64,000 bases of DNA from CAZVFX01 sp964626565 (lineage in GTDB: Bacteria; Myxococcota_A; UBA9042; CAIXZC01): contig CAZVFX010000008.1 in NCBI GenBank assembly GCA_964626565.1, positions 1 through 64,000 of the forward strand, written 5' to 3'. The position numbers were made by a program, and so were the translations under genes. How positions within the stretch are numbered: position 1 is the stretch's first letter; the number at the start of each line of letters is the position of its first letter. Below the pieces are notes generated by a model. The model had not been told where the DNA came from. It saw only the letters and a program-made list of their open reading frames with translations, and searched no databases. Below, piece by piece: positions 51,834 to 60,951 of the stretch.

Positions 51834-52721
51834 ATGGACGTTGTAACCATCGTGGCCAACAGCGTGGTTCCCGTTTTCGCGGTGATCGGGCTCGGGTACT
51901 TTTTCGGACGCCGCTCCGCGTTCGACGTCAAGCCACTGGTGGACTTTGTCATCTACGCCGCGATTCCCGCGCTGGTGATCAAATCGCTGGGTGGTCGGCA
52001 CATCCCGCTAAACCTCCTGCTCACCACCGGCTCCGCCGCTCTTTTCGTTGTGATGTCGGTTGGTTTTATAGCACTTATTTACGCAAAGGTTTCAGGGAAT
52101 TGGGAAAAAGACGTCTTTGTTTGCGCCATGTTCGCAAACGCGGCGAACCTCCCCTTTCCGTTAGCCCTGCTGGCGTTTGGCGAGGAGGCCCTTTCCTACC
52201 AGGTCGTCTATATGGCGGTCCACGTAACGCTGATGTACACGGTGGGCGTGAGCATTGCGGTGGGGAGCGGACGAGGCGTTTTTCATTTTCTGAAACTACC
52301 GTTGGTCTACGCCTCCGCGCTGGGCATCTTCCTCTCCGTGGCGCAGGTAGAGGTCCCTCAGCTCGTTATGCGGCCGGTGGCGATGCTGGGCGACACCGCG
52401 ATCCCGATATTGCTGTTTACCTTAGGTTACAAGATGGCGGGAAACAGTGTAAGGGCTGCGTTTTCGGCCACTCCCATTGTACTGCTCCGGCTACTCGGCG
52501 GCGCGGCCGCGGGGCTGACGTTTGTCCTGGTTGTCGACCCGCCACTGGAGGTCAAACGAGCGGTACTGCTGGCCTGTGCGATGCCCAGTGCAGTGCAGTC
52601 GTTCATGTTGTGCGCCAAGTTCACCAAATCGGGGGAGCGGGCCGCGGCTGCCGTGTTCTTGTCGACGGCTGTGGCGCTGATCTACATTCCATTCCTGATG
52701 GGCTGGCTGACTACTCTATAG
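51834..52721 (+). CDS. Auxin-efflux-carrier (AEC/BART) family transporter
   Basis: 295 residues; the ATG is 2 bp after the preceding stop, with GGAG 7 nt upstream inside that gene. About ten transmembrane helices fill the protein, arranged as two inverted five-helix halves. The first helix region (VVTIVANSVVPVFAVIGLGYFFGRR) and FANAANLPFPLALLAFG are typical of the family, as is the second-half segment LACAMPSAVQSFMLCAKF. Family members export small carboxylates such as malonate or malate, or other anions. Coupling to the two exported DUF3857 proteins has no obvious functional explanation. It converges with the kinase gene, with 17 bp between. Confidence 0.9.
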   Translation: MDVVTIVANSVVPVFAVIGLGYFFGRRSAFDVKPLVDFVIYAAIPALVIKSLGGRHIPLNLLLTTGSAALFVVMSVGFIALIYAKVSGNWEKDVFVCAMFANAANLPFPLALLAFGEEALSYQVVYMAVHVTLMYTVGVSIAVGSGRGVFHFLKLPLVYASALGIFLSVAQVEVPQLVMRPVAMLGDTAIPILLFTLGYKMAGNSVRAAFSATPIVLLRLLGGAAAGLTFVLVVDPPLEVKRAVLLACAMPSAVQSFMLCAKFTKSGERAAAAVFLSTAVALIYIPFLMGWLTTL

Positions 52722-52738
52722 GGGCGTTTCGAGGGTCG

Positions 52739-54799
52739 TCAAATGCTCTTCGGGATAAGCACTTCGAATCGTGCGCCTTTGCCCGGCTCGGAGCGCACGG
52801 TCACTGAGCCTCCGTGCTCCTCAGCAATCTTCTTCACGATTGCCAGGCCCAGGCCGCTGCCCTTGATCTCTTCCTTGAACGGAATTCGGCGGCACGCCTG
52901 GAAGATGTATTCGTGGTACTCTTCTTCAATTCCGATTCCGTTGTCCTCAACATAGATCAGATTGGAGTCTCCCGATTCCACAGCTCCGATCTCGATGGTC
53001 GGTTTCTCACCATCGTTGTACTTGATCGCGTTGGAGATGAGGTTGTGGAACAGCTCCTTCATCTTGATGGGGTCGCAACGCGCCTCGGGGAGCTCATTGA
53101 CCGTGACCTGAACGCTGGCGTCGGACAGGGAATCACCGAACCGCTCCAGAACCTCCTCAACGAGGTCCAGCAATTTCACCTGGCGGTGAGGATTCCTCAT
53201 CCTCGTTATCCGGGACAGGGTGCGCAGGTCGGAGAGGATCCGCTTGGCGATTTCCACATTCTTGCTGATCTGGCCCAACAGGTAGTCAGTCTCCCCGGGC
53301 ATCTCCCCCACCGACGCAAGGTCACGCTCCAGAAACTGGACGAAGATCTCGATGTGCCGGAACGGCTCTTGCAGGTCATGAGACGCGATATATGCGAAGG
53401 AATCCAACTCCTTGTTGGCGGCTTCCAGGCGAGTGTTACGTTCCACGAGCTCATCGTTGAGCTCCTGAAGGCGGCGGTTCAACGCCTCGATCCTGCTTCG
53501 CTCCCGCCGCAAATGCGTAACGTCCCGGAAAAGGATCATACGATACGCCACCTTGGTGGGCGTGTAGAAAGTGTAAGCTTGAACATCGAAGAAGAGCTGC
53601 ACACCGTCCAGCGACACCGAGACCTGCTTTTGCAGGGCAGCGAGGAAGCTGCGGGGGGTCCGGGCAGCCACCAGCGACTTGTCCATGTTGCCCAGAGCTT
53701 CCAACGCGGTCTGTGCGGGAGCATCGGGCCGAAGTCCTAGGATCTTGCGAGCCTGTGGATTGACGTATCGCACACTGAAATCCCGGTCGACAACCACTAC
53801 GCCGTCCCTGAGGTGGTGAAGCAGGTCGACGATCATCTGGTGCTCGTGACTGGCGCCCATGAAGTGGCGCTGCACGATAATGCTCACGTTGCGCGCGAAT
53901 GCGAGCGCGGTTTCCACTGCGTATTTGCTGAACGCTTCGGGGAGCCGGTGAGCGATTACATACTGCGCCTCAATGCCGTCTACTCCGATAACCGACAGGG
54001 GGAGAAGGGTCTCGAACTTGTCGATGACCGGCGCGGTGACCTCTGCGGACGGCCGGTCGAACGAGAGTTCAAGGGTCTGCAGCCCTTCCGTGACGGAGAG
54101 GCGTTCCCGGGCCAGATTCTGCAGTTGCTCCGTCGCGCTGGGTGCGAGGTGAAAGCGGGTCTGCACGTGGCAGCGCAAGCGCTGCGGGTTCTTGTACATG
54201 GAGGCCGCGGTGGTCGCGTCGAGAACCCTGGTGAAGAGTGCACCCACGAGTGCGAAGAACTCGTCCCGGGTCTCTCCCACGCAGGAGATCTCTCCCAATT
54301 TCAGCAGGGTGCCGGTGACGGTGGCCTGCATTCTGGAAGCGGCCTCCAGAGCCTGCTTCTCCACCGCATTCCGCACCACCAGCTTCACGGTGTCGGCCGA
54401 GGAAAACGGTTTGGTGAGGTAGTCGTGAACACCGCCGCGCATCGCTTCAATCAAAGAGTCGAAGGTTGTGTGTGCGGTGATAACCACGTACACGGCATCG
54501 GGACACGCCTCGCCGCCCTTGGCGATCAATTCCAGGCCGTGCATGTCGGGCATTTGCAAATCCACCAGAACGACCTGGGGCCGGTCCTTGATTACGGCTC
54601 TCAGCGCGTCCCGCCCGCTTGAGAAGGCGCGGACGTCGTAGTCTTCATCTTCGAGATATTCGCTGAGCAGGTCGAGAACCGCGGGTTCGTCGTCCACAAG
54701 CATGACTATGGGTCGGCGAAAGCTGACCCCGAGGCCATCGACCTCAGTTTTGCCCGGAACCGGGATGGTGGATGAGTCGAAAATCTTGCGGCTAGTCAA
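52739..54799 (-). CDS. REC-GAF/PAS histidine kinase, phytochrome-like transmitter
   Basis: 686 residues from a TTG (54799) 4 nt after AGGAG, overlapping the response-regulator gene by 8 bp. Residues about 30-145 are a receiver with Asp80 (LVDLQMPDMHG), an acidic pair at 36-37, Thr108 and Lys130. A GAF-like region spans about 160-310, then a PAS domain (LLHHLRDGVVVVDRDFSVRYVNPQARKIL) and a coiled coil. The HisKA box is ASHDLQEPFRHIEIF, the phytochrome/SasA-like form. The HATPase has NLISNAIKYND, VEDNGIGI and GSGLGLAIVKKI. No membrane segment, so cytosolic. The receiver at the N terminus implies control by another kinase or by the coupled regulator. Confidence 0.93.
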   Translation of the reverse strand: MTSRKIFDSSTIPVPGKTEVDGLGVSFRRPIVMLVDDEPAVLDLLSEYLEDEDYDVRAFSSGRDALRAVIKDRPQVVLVDLQMPDMHGLELIAKGGEACPDAVYVVITAHTTFDSLIEAMRGGVHDYLTKPFSSADTVKLVVRNAVEKQALEAASRMQATVTGTLLKLGEISCVGETRDEFFALVGALFTRVLDATTAASMYKNPQRLRCHVQTRFHLAPSATEQLQNLARERLSVTEGLQTLELSFDRPSAEVTAPVIDKFETLLPLSVIGVDGIEAQYVIAHRLPEAFSKYAVETALAFARNVSIIVQRHFMGASHEHQMIVDLLHHLRDGVVVVDRDFSVRYVNPQARKILGLRPDAPAQTALEALGNMDKSLVAARTPRSFLAALQKQVSVSLDGVQLFFDVQAYTFYTPTKVAYRMILFRDVTHLRRERSRIEALNRRLQELNDELVERNTRLEAANKELDSFAYIASHDLQEPFRHIEIFVQFLERDLASVGEMPGETDYLLGQISKNVEIAKRILSDLRTLSRITRMRNPHRQVKLLDLVEEVLERFGDSLSDASVQVTVNELPEARCDPIKMKELFHNLISNAIKYNDGEKPTIEIGAVESGDSNLIYVEDNGIGIEEEYHEYIFQACRRIPFKEEIKGSGLGLAIVKKIAEEHGGSVTVRSEPGKGARFEVLIPKSI

Positions 54800-55229
54800 C
54801 CATCTCCTCGTAGACGACGAATTGGAGGCCAGGGGAGGCGGAGACTATGTCCAGGAGATTCTCCGGCCGGACCGTTTTGGTGATAAAGGATACGGCACCG
54901 TAATCGTAGGAGCGGATGATGTCCTCTTCTTCCTGGGAAATGGTCAGCATGACCACAGGAATCAGCGACAACCGGTCATCAGCTTTCACGCTCTTGAGCA
55001 CTTCGAATCCCGAGACCATGGGCATGTTGATGTCCAGGAAGATGATCCCGGGCAAACGGTCCCTGTTCTTCTCATCGGTAAGAAATTCCAGCGCTTCCTT
55101 GCCGTCCTTGAAGACGATGACGTCGTTGAGGACTTTTGCGTCCTTGATGGCGCGCTTGAAAATGTATACGTCACCCTCGGAATCCTCAACTAGCATGATC
55201 GAGGCTGGTCTTAGCTTCGAGATATCCAT
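54792..55229 (-). CDS. Single-domain response regulator, Rcp1-like
   Basis: 145 residues from the ATG at 55229 (AGGAGG 9 nt upstream). It consists only of a receiver: IMLVEDSEGDVYIFKRAI (acidic pair), phospho-accepting Asp in IIFLDINMPMVSG, Thr in VVMLTISQEE and Lys in FITKTV. No output domain. The long loop after strand 3 (KNRDRLPG) is characteristic of Rcp1-type regulators paired with phytochrome-like kinases, which fits the neighbouring transmitter. It probably receives phosphate from the overlapping kinase or feeds the kinase's own receiver. Confidence 0.93.
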   Translation of the reverse strand: MDISKLRPASIMLVEDSEGDVYIFKRAIKDAKVLNDVIVFKDGKEALEFLTDEKNRDRLPGIIFLDINMPMVSGFEVLKSVKADDRLSLIPVVMLTISQEEEDIIRSYDYGAVSFITKTVRPENLLDIVSASPGLQFVVYEEMVD

Positions 55230-55253
55230 TTGCTTGGTCCTCCTCCGCATGAA

Positions 55254-55282
55254 AACGTAGCACTGCCGATACTCTTTGACAA
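55254..55282 (-). promoter_or_regulatory. Promoter for the regulator-kinase pair
   Basis: On the minus strand TTGTCA, 17 nt, then TACGTT, 25 bp upstream of the response regulator start. Confidence 0.45.
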
Positions 55283-55333
55283 GGGAATTTCGCGTCCCTT
55301 CCAGCCGTACCTTGTCACCGGCGGGTCCGCCGC

Positions 55334-56158
55334 CTATTTCAGCAGTTCCGGAATGACTCCGGTGAGCAGGTCAATGAACTTCCCTTCCACCTTGTTAGCC
55401 GCCTCTTTCACCTCCGCATGGGACAGCGGCGTCCCTGAGACACCGGAGCCCAGATTGGTGATGATACTGATTCCCAGCACCCGGACGCCGCACTGCCGCG
55501 CAGTGATGGCTTCCTGAACAGTTGACATACCTACTGCGTCGCCGCCCAGAGTGCGGGCCATCCGCACTTCGGCCTTGGTCTCGTAGGATGACCCGAGGAA
55601 CGCAAAGTAGACCCCTTCTCGCAGGTGGATATCGCGGGCCCTGGCGAAGCTCTTGACCACGCCCCTGAACGCCGCGTCGTAGACATCAGTCATATCGATA
55701 AACGGTTCCCCCAGGCGGGGGTCGGACAACCCGATGAGCGCGTTGGTGGCCTGGAAGTTGATATGATCCTTCATGATCATGATGTCGCCTGCATTCCAGT
55801 GGGGCCAGACCGAGCCCGCGGCGTTGGTGAGAATGACCACCTCAGCTCCCAGCGCGGCCGCGACACGTACGGGGAATGATACTTCCACCGCCGAGTACCC
55901 CTCATACAGGTGAACCCTTCCGCAGAAGAACATCACCGGCACCGCCCCGAGCTTTCCCACCACCAGCTTGCCCGCATGGCCGGGCACTGCGGAGACCTTG
56001 AAATGGGGAATATCATCAAAGGGCACTTCGGTCACCTCGGTGAGCCGCTTGGCCACAAATCCCAGCCCACTGCCCAGCACCGCTGCCACCCGGGGTTTCA
56101 GGGTGAGCTTCGACTGCAGATAAGACTTCGTTTCCATTAATTGATCGTAAAGGTCCAT
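55334..56158 (-). CDS. punA: Purine nucleoside phosphorylase, class I trimeric type
   Basis: 274 residues from the ATG at 56158 (GGAGG 4 nt upstream); the frame stays open 66 codons further but runs into the transporter gene. It splits inosine, guanosine or related nucleosides into base and ribose-1-phosphate. Family marks are VAAVLGSGLGFVAKRL (phosphate loop), FFCGRVHLYEGYS, LTNAAGSVWPHWNAGDIMIMKDHINF and AFLGSSYETKAEVRM, then GMSTVQEAI. Length and the GSGLG motif point to the PNP/XapA group rather than the hexameric DeoD group. It is last in a nucleoside salvage operon. Confidence 0.93.
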   Translation of the reverse strand: MDLYDQLMETKSYLQSKLTLKPRVAAVLGSGLGFVAKRLTEVTEVPFDDIPHFKVSAVPGHAGKLVVGKLGAVPVMFFCGRVHLYEGYSAVEVSFPVRVAAALGAEVVILTNAAGSVWPHWNAGDIMIMKDHINFQATNALIGLSDPRLGEPFIDMTDVYDAAFRGVVKSFARARDIHLREGVYFAFLGSSYETKAEVRMARTLGGDAVGMSTVQEAITARQCGVRVLGISIITNLGSGVSGTPLSHAEVKEAANKVEGKFIDLLTGVIPELLK

Positions 56159-56193
56159 ACTACCTCCGTGACAACTTTGAGTGCAGCCTGAAG

Positions 56194-57465
56194 CTACACG
56201 AATACCGCGGCTACACACGCGGAAAGACAACTGGCAAGAAAGCCTGCGGCCATGGCCGTGACTCCCAATTTTACAAGGTTCTGCTTCTGGTTCGGAGCAA
56301 TCCCCCCAATACCGCCCACCTGAATCGCGATGGACGAGACATTGGCGAAGCCGCACAGTGCGTACAAGGCGATGATTGCATCCCTCTCCGGGAGGGGATT
56401 TCCCGTCTTGAACATTTTGGACATGTCGGAGTATGCCATGAACTCATTAAGAACGAGTTTCTGCGCCAGCAGAGTGCCCACGTCGCCGGCATACTCAGCG
56501 CTCACACCGCACAGCCATGCCAGGGGGAAGAAGACCCTTCCCATGGCCCATTGCAAGGCGTTGGCCTTGCCGTCCGCGGCGTATAATTCGACCCCAACCC
56601 ACGACAACACCCCCGACAGCAAGGCGTTGAGCAACGCCACCAGCGCGATGAACGCCAGTAGCATGGCCGCCACATTAATAAAGAGGCTCGCACCTTCGGC
56701 CGCACCCCGGGCTGCGGCGCCGACGACGTTGTCATCGGGCCGGCTCCAGTCGATGCGGGCTCCGCCCGCGGTTTCAGGGACTTCCGATTCAGGGACCAGG
56801 ATCTTAGCCAGCAGAAGGGCGGCGGGAGCGTTCATCAGACTGGCTGTCAGCAGGTGGCCTGCAACATCGCTCACCTGCCCTTTCAGCATGGCTGCGTAGG
56901 CCACGATCACGCCGCCGGCCATGGTTGCAAAACCCGCGACCATGACCGACATCACCTCCGACTTTGTCAGACCCTTTACGTAAGGCCTCACCACCAGCGG
57001 CGCCTCAGTGTGTCCCACGAAAACATTGGCCGCCGCGGTCATCGCTTCCGCGGCCGAAATGCGCAGGGTCTTGCGCAGAACCCAGGCCATACCCGATATC
57101 ACCGCCTGCATGATGCGCAAATGGTAGAGAACCGCCATCAAAGAAGAGAAGAAGATAATTGTCGGGAGCACCAGAAAGAGGAAACAGTGCAGCGGCGTTG
57201 CGATCTCACCGTCTTCGAACCGGCCCAGAAGAAATCCGGTGCCTTCGTTGGTAAACTCGAGAAGCTGCTGCACCCCGTTGTTCACCGCGCTGAAGAAGGG
57301 CTCTCCGACCGGGGTGAGGAACATGAGAGCGGCCAGGCCGAATTGCAGCCCTGCCGCCCACAGCACCGGGCGCAGTCGAACCGCCTTGCGATGCCGGGAG
57401 AGCAGGTACACCGCTCCCAGGATGAGAACATAGCCCAGCACCGGGATGATTCGCTGCAGAAGCAC
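56194..57465 (-). CDS. nupC: Concentrative nucleoside transporter (CNT/NupC family)
   Basis: 423 residues from a GTG at 57465, 2 bp after the stop of the pyrimidine phosphorylase gene. CNT carriers import nucleosides with Na+ or H+. Several transmembrane helices are evident, with the family segments VFVGHTEAPLVVRPYVKGLTKSEVMSVM (substrate and cation site), GGVIVAYA, and near the end NEFMAYSDMS and ALCGFANVSSIAIQVGGIG. It sits between the two nucleoside phosphorylase genes, so the operon imports nucleosides and then cleaves them. Confidence 0.93.
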   Translation of the reverse strand: MLLQRIIPVLGYVLILGAVYLLSRHRKAVRLRPVLWAAGLQFGLAALMFLTPVGEPFFSAVNNGVQQLLEFTNEGTGFLLGRFEDGEIATPLHCFLFLVLPTIIFFSSLMAVLYHLRIMQAVISGMAWVLRKTLRISAAEAMTAAANVFVGHTEAPLVVRPYVKGLTKSEVMSVMVAGFATMAGGVIVAYAAMLKGQVSDVAGHLLTASLMNAPAALLLAKILVPESEVPETAGGARIDWSRPDDNVVGAAARGAAEGASLFINVAAMLLAFIALVALLNALLSGVLSWVGVELYAADGKANALQWAMGRVFFPLAWLCGVSAEYAGDVGTLLAQKLVLNEFMAYSDMSKMFKTGNPLPERDAIIALYALCGFANVSSIAIQVGGIGGIAPNQKQNLVKLGVTAMAAGFLASCLSACVAAVFV

Positions 57466-57467
57466 TT

Positions 57468-58769
57468 CTACTCTACCACGTCTCTTATGAGCGGTGCAGC
57501 CTCGACAGGAGCCTCTCCCACTTCATATGCCTGCTCCAACAGCGCCATCGCCTCTTGCAGGCGAGCCTCGTTGGAATAGTGAATGATGGCCAGTGGGCCG
57601 CCGGCGTCCACGCTGTCTCCGACCCGGGCGTGAACCTCCAGCCCCACCGCCGGGTCAACATCATCTTCGAGCTTCTTGCGGCCGCCACCCAGGGCAACCA
57701 CGGCGTGGCCCACCTTCTCGCAATCGATGGAGTGCACATAACCGGCATACGGGGCGCCGAACACCCTGGTGCCCACAGCTCGGGGAAGGAGCGACGGGTC
57801 GTCGACAATGCGAGGATCCCCGCCCTGGGCTTCAACCATCCGAGCAAAGATCTCCAGCGCCCGGCCCGACCCGAGGGCCTCTTCTGCCCGCCGCCTGGCT
57901 TTGACCGGGTCCAGCATGTGTCCCCCGAGTTGCACCATGGCCGCGGCAAACTCCACCACCAATTCGGTTGTATCCGCGGGGCCCTGCCCCTTCAGAATAT
58001 CGATACTTTCCTGCACCTCCAGCGCGTTTCCGGCCATGATTCCCAGAGGTTGGTCCATATTTGTAAGGTAGGCTTTTACGTTCATTCCCAGCGCACCGCC
58101 CAGGGATACCAGGGTCTGCGCCATCTCCAGCGCCGACTCCTCCGTGCGCATGAACGCACCGGAACCGACTTTCACATCCATGACCAGCCCGGCGATTCCG
58201 GATGCCTTCTTCTTGGAGAGGATGCTGGACCCGATCAACGGCACAGAGTCAACCGTCGCAGTTACATCTCGCAGCGCGTACAGCATCTTGTCCGCAGGCA
58301 CCAACCTGGCCGTCTGACCGCTGATACAGCAACCAACACCTTCCACCACATCCTTGAACTCATCGACGCTCAGGTCGGTGCGAAAGCCCGGAATCGATTC
58401 CAGCTTGTCCAGCGTGCCGCCGGTGTGTCCCAGGCCGCGCCCGGAAATCATCGGATCCTTGAGCCCGAGGCTTGCAGCCAGAGGCGCCAGGGGGATGGAT
58501 ACCTTGTCCCCCACTCCACCGGTGGAATGTTTGTCAACATAGGGGCCGGCGCCGGAGAAGCTGATGCGGTCGCCGGAGTCGATCATGGCGTCGGTCCAAC
58601 TGGCCAACTCCGCAGTCTCCATACCACGAAAGTAGATGGCCATGAGGAGCGCCGACATCTGGTAGTTGGGTATGCCGCCCCCGACAAATTCGCCGATGAT
58701 GTAGTCGATCTCCTCTCCGGAGAGGGCTTGGCTGTCCCTTTTCTTCTTGATCAACTCGTAAACCAGCAT
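57468..58769 (-). CDS. deoA: Pyrimidine-nucleoside/thymidine phosphorylase
   Basis: 433 residues, usual length. It cleaves thymidine, deoxyuridine or uridine to base and (deoxy)ribose-1-phosphate. The phosphate-binding signature DKHSTGGVGDKVS is intact, followed by the family segment SGRGLGHTGGTLDKLESIPG; MLVYELIKKKRDSQALSGEEI is the typical N-terminal helical domain. The C terminus has the KKLEDDVDPAVGLEVHARVGD domain. Whether it is thymidine-specific (DeoA) or broad (Pdp) cannot be decided by eye. First gene of the nucleoside operon, 2 bp upstream of the transporter. Confidence 0.94.
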   Translation of the reverse strand: MLVYELIKKKRDSQALSGEEIDYIIGEFVGGGIPNYQMSALLMAIYFRGMETAELASWTDAMIDSGDRISFSGAGPYVDKHSTGGVGDKVSIPLAPLAASLGLKDPMISGRGLGHTGGTLDKLESIPGFRTDLSVDEFKDVVEGVGCCISGQTARLVPADKMLYALRDVTATVDSVPLIGSSILSKKKASGIAGLVMDVKVGSGAFMRTEESALEMAQTLVSLGGALGMNVKAYLTNMDQPLGIMAGNALEVQESIDILKGQGPADTTELVVEFAAAMVQLGGHMLDPVKARRRAEEALGSGRALEIFARMVEAQGGDPRIVDDPSLLPRAVGTRVFGAPYAGYVHSIDCEKVGHAVVALGGGRKKLEDDVDPAVGLEVHARVGDSVDAGGPLAIIHYSNEARLQEAMALLEQAYEVGEAPVEAAPLIRDVVE

Positions 58770-58801
58770 TCTCGCTACCTCCGGGTTTCAGCAGGTTCGG
58801 T

Positions 58802-58830
58802 TTTATACCACGAGACGCCTCCTTTGTCCA
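58802..58830 (-). promoter_or_regulatory. Promoter for the nucleoside salvage operon
   Basis: On the minus strand TGGACA, 17 nt, then TATAAA, 32 bp upstream of the deoA start. It abuts, without overlap, the divergent EF-G promoter. Confidence 0.55.
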
Positions 58831-58859
58831 TTGACGCAAGCGCCGCTTTGTGCTTGAAT
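58831..58859 (+). promoter_or_regulatory. Promoter for the EF-G gene
   Basis: TTGACG, 17 nt, then TTGAAT, 35 bp upstream of the ATG at 58895. Its -35 element touches that of the divergent deoA promoter, so one bound protein could affect both. Confidence 0.5.
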
Positions 58860-58894
58860 AGCCCGACGTTTGTGCAGCCAGCCCGGGAAGAGAT

Positions 58895-60943
58895 ATGGCC
58901 GAAGGCAACAAAGGACCGTCAACCACCGTCAGGAACATCGGCATCATGGCCCACATCGATGCGGGCAAGACGACCCTGACGGAGCGGCTCCTGTTCATGA
59001 CGGGAAGAATCCACCGCATGGGCGAGGTCCACGAAGGGCAGGCGACCATGGATTGGATGCCCCAGGAGCAGGAGCGGGGCATCACCATCACATCGGCCGT
59101 TACCACCCTGGTGTGGCGAAAGACCGACATCCACCTCATCGATACTCCCGGCCACGTTGACTTCACCATCGAAGTGGAACGCAGCTTGAGAGTGCTCGAC
59201 GGCGTAATCGCAGTGCTCGACGGCGTGGCCGGAGTGGAGCCGCAGACGGAAACGGTGTGGCGCCAGGCCGACAAGTTCGATGTACCCCGGTTCGTTTTCG
59301 TGAACAAGCTGGACCGGCCGGGGGCTTCATTCGAGCGCTCGGTGCAGTCGCTACAGGACCATTTCGGTGGTGAGCGGATTATCCTGCCCGTGCAGATTCC
59401 CATCGGCGAGGAAGGGGAGCACCAGGGCGTGGTGGACCTCATCACGCGGAAGGGACTGGTTTGGGACGGGGAGGACCCCGCGGAGACAACCGAGGTTGAC
59501 GTGCCCGCCGAACTGGTGAAGGACGTTGAGGCCAGACGGGCAGAGCTGCTTGAGAGCCTCGCAGACCTCGACGACGACATAGCCGAGGCGTACCTCGACG
59601 GCGCGCCCATATCCGAAGAGAAGATCCGCACCGTGATTCGGGCGGGGACGGTGTCCGGCCGCCTGGTGCCGGTGTTGTGCGGTTCCGCGTTGAAAAACCG
59701 GGGCATCCCGCCCGTGCTGGAAGGCATCGTGGACTACCTGCCCTCCCCCGCGGACCTCTCCACGTTGACCGGCGAAGACCCCGAAGGGGACGAACCGGTG
59801 GTTCGCCAACTCAATATCAACGCTCCTCTTGCCGCGCTGGCTTTCAAAGTGATGATCATGGAGGACGGCCGCCGCATGAGCTTCCTGCGCGTGTACTCCG
59901 GACGATTGCGGGTGGGCGCCGCGGTTTGGAATGCCACAAGGGAGTTCGAGGAGAAAATCTCCCGCATCTTCGTGATGCACGCCAACCAGCGCAAGCGCGT
60001 CAGTGCCATCGACTGCGGCAACATTGTGGGAGTGCTCGGTCTCAAGAAATCGATGACGGGAGATACCCTGACCGATAAGGACGCTCCCATGGTGCTCGAG
60101 AGCATCGCGGGGCAGAAACCTGTGATCTACCAGGCCGTGGAACCGATGACCTCGGCCGAAAAAGAGAAGCTGGACCAGACCCTCGATAAGCTGGCCGAAG
60201 AGGACCCGACCTTCCATACCTATGAAGACAAGGGCACCGGCGAGCGGGTCATCAGCGGAATGGGTGAGTTGCACCTGGAGGTAGTGGCGGACCGCCTGCA
60301 CCGTCAGTTCGGTTTGGAGACACGGGTGGGCAAGCCTCAGGTGGTGTTCCGGGAAACTATCTCAGCCGCGGCCACAGAAGTCGCTGAATTTGACCGCGTC
60401 TTCGAAGAGAAGCGTATGTACGGCAAGGTATCGGTCCGCGTGGAGCCGCTGGAGCGCGGCACCGGCGTTCAGTTCGAGAACCGGTGCGACAAGGAGTTCC
60501 TGGAAGGAGAGTTCCTGGCGGCCGCGCGCGAGGGTGCCATGGCCACCGCGTCCAGCGGACCGCTGGAGGGCCATCAGTTGGATGATGCCAGGTTCATCAT
60601 CATGGATGCCGAGATGATCGAAGGCGTCTCCGCTCCCATCGCATTTCGGATTGCGGCGAGTGAGGCTGCCACCCAGGCGTGCCTGGCCGCTTCACCGGTC
60701 AAGATGGAGCCGATCATGGAGGTTGAAATTACCGTGCCGGAGGAGCACCTCGGCGCGGCTATGTCGTCAATCAACGAGAGAAAGGGAAAGGTCGAGAGTA
60801 TGTCCGAGCAGGGACACTACCGCCTGGTTCACGCGCGGGTGCCGCTGCAAGCCATGTTCGGTTATTCCAAGGATATTCGCACGCGAACCCAGGGCAAAGG
60901 GACATTCTCCATGACCTTCTCTCACTACGACGTGATGCTGTAG
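58895..60943 (+). CDS. fusA: Translation elongation factor G
   Basis: 682 residues. GTPase that drives tRNA/mRNA translocation on the ribosome. G1 is AHIDAGKTTLTERLL, switch region RGITITSAVTT, G3 DTPGHVDF, G4 NKLDRPGA; then EF-G domains II to V, with GMGELHLEVVADRLHRQFG (domain III) and KPQVVFRET (domain IV). The gene stands alone, away from the rpsL-rpsG-tufA cluster where the main copy usually sits, so it may be a second, EF-G2-type copy; the window cannot settle this. It is 8 bp upstream of pssA, so the two are probably co-transcribed. Confidence 0.93.
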   Translation: MAEGNKGPSTTVRNIGIMAHIDAGKTTLTERLLFMTGRIHRMGEVHEGQATMDWMPQEQERGITITSAVTTLVWRKTDIHLIDTPGHVDFTIEVERSLRVLDGVIAVLDGVAGVEPQTETVWRQADKFDVPRFVFVNKLDRPGASFERSVQSLQDHFGGERIILPVQIPIGEEGEHQGVVDLITRKGLVWDGEDPAETTEVDVPAELVKDVEARRAELLESLADLDDDIAEAYLDGAPISEEKIRTVIRAGTVSGRLVPVLCGSALKNRGIPPVLEGIVDYLPSPADLSTLTGEDPEGDEPVVRQLNINAPLAALAFKVMIMEDGRRMSFLRVYSGRLRVGAAVWNATREFEEKISRIFVMHANQRKRVSAIDCGNIVGVLGLKKSMTGDTLTDKDAPMVLESIAGQKPVIYQAVEPMTSAEKEKLDQTLDKLAEEDPTFHTYEDKGTGERVISGMGELHLEVVADRLHRQFGLETRVGKPQVVFRETISAAATEVAEFDRVFEEKRMYGKVSVRVEPLERGTGVQFENRCDKEFLEGEFLAAAREGAMATASSGPLEGHQLDDARFIIMDAEMIEGVSAPIAFRIAASEAATQACLAASPVKMEPIMEVEITVPEEHLGAAMSSINERKGKVESMSEQGHYRLVHARVPLQAMFGYSKDIRTRTQGKGTFSMTFSHYDVML

Positions 60944-60951
60944 GAACTGTC

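Noticed and set aside
57555..58979. 474-codon plus-strand frame opposite deoA
   Set aside because: The minus strand carries the thymidine phosphorylase signature; this frame crosses into the EF-G start region and has no motif.
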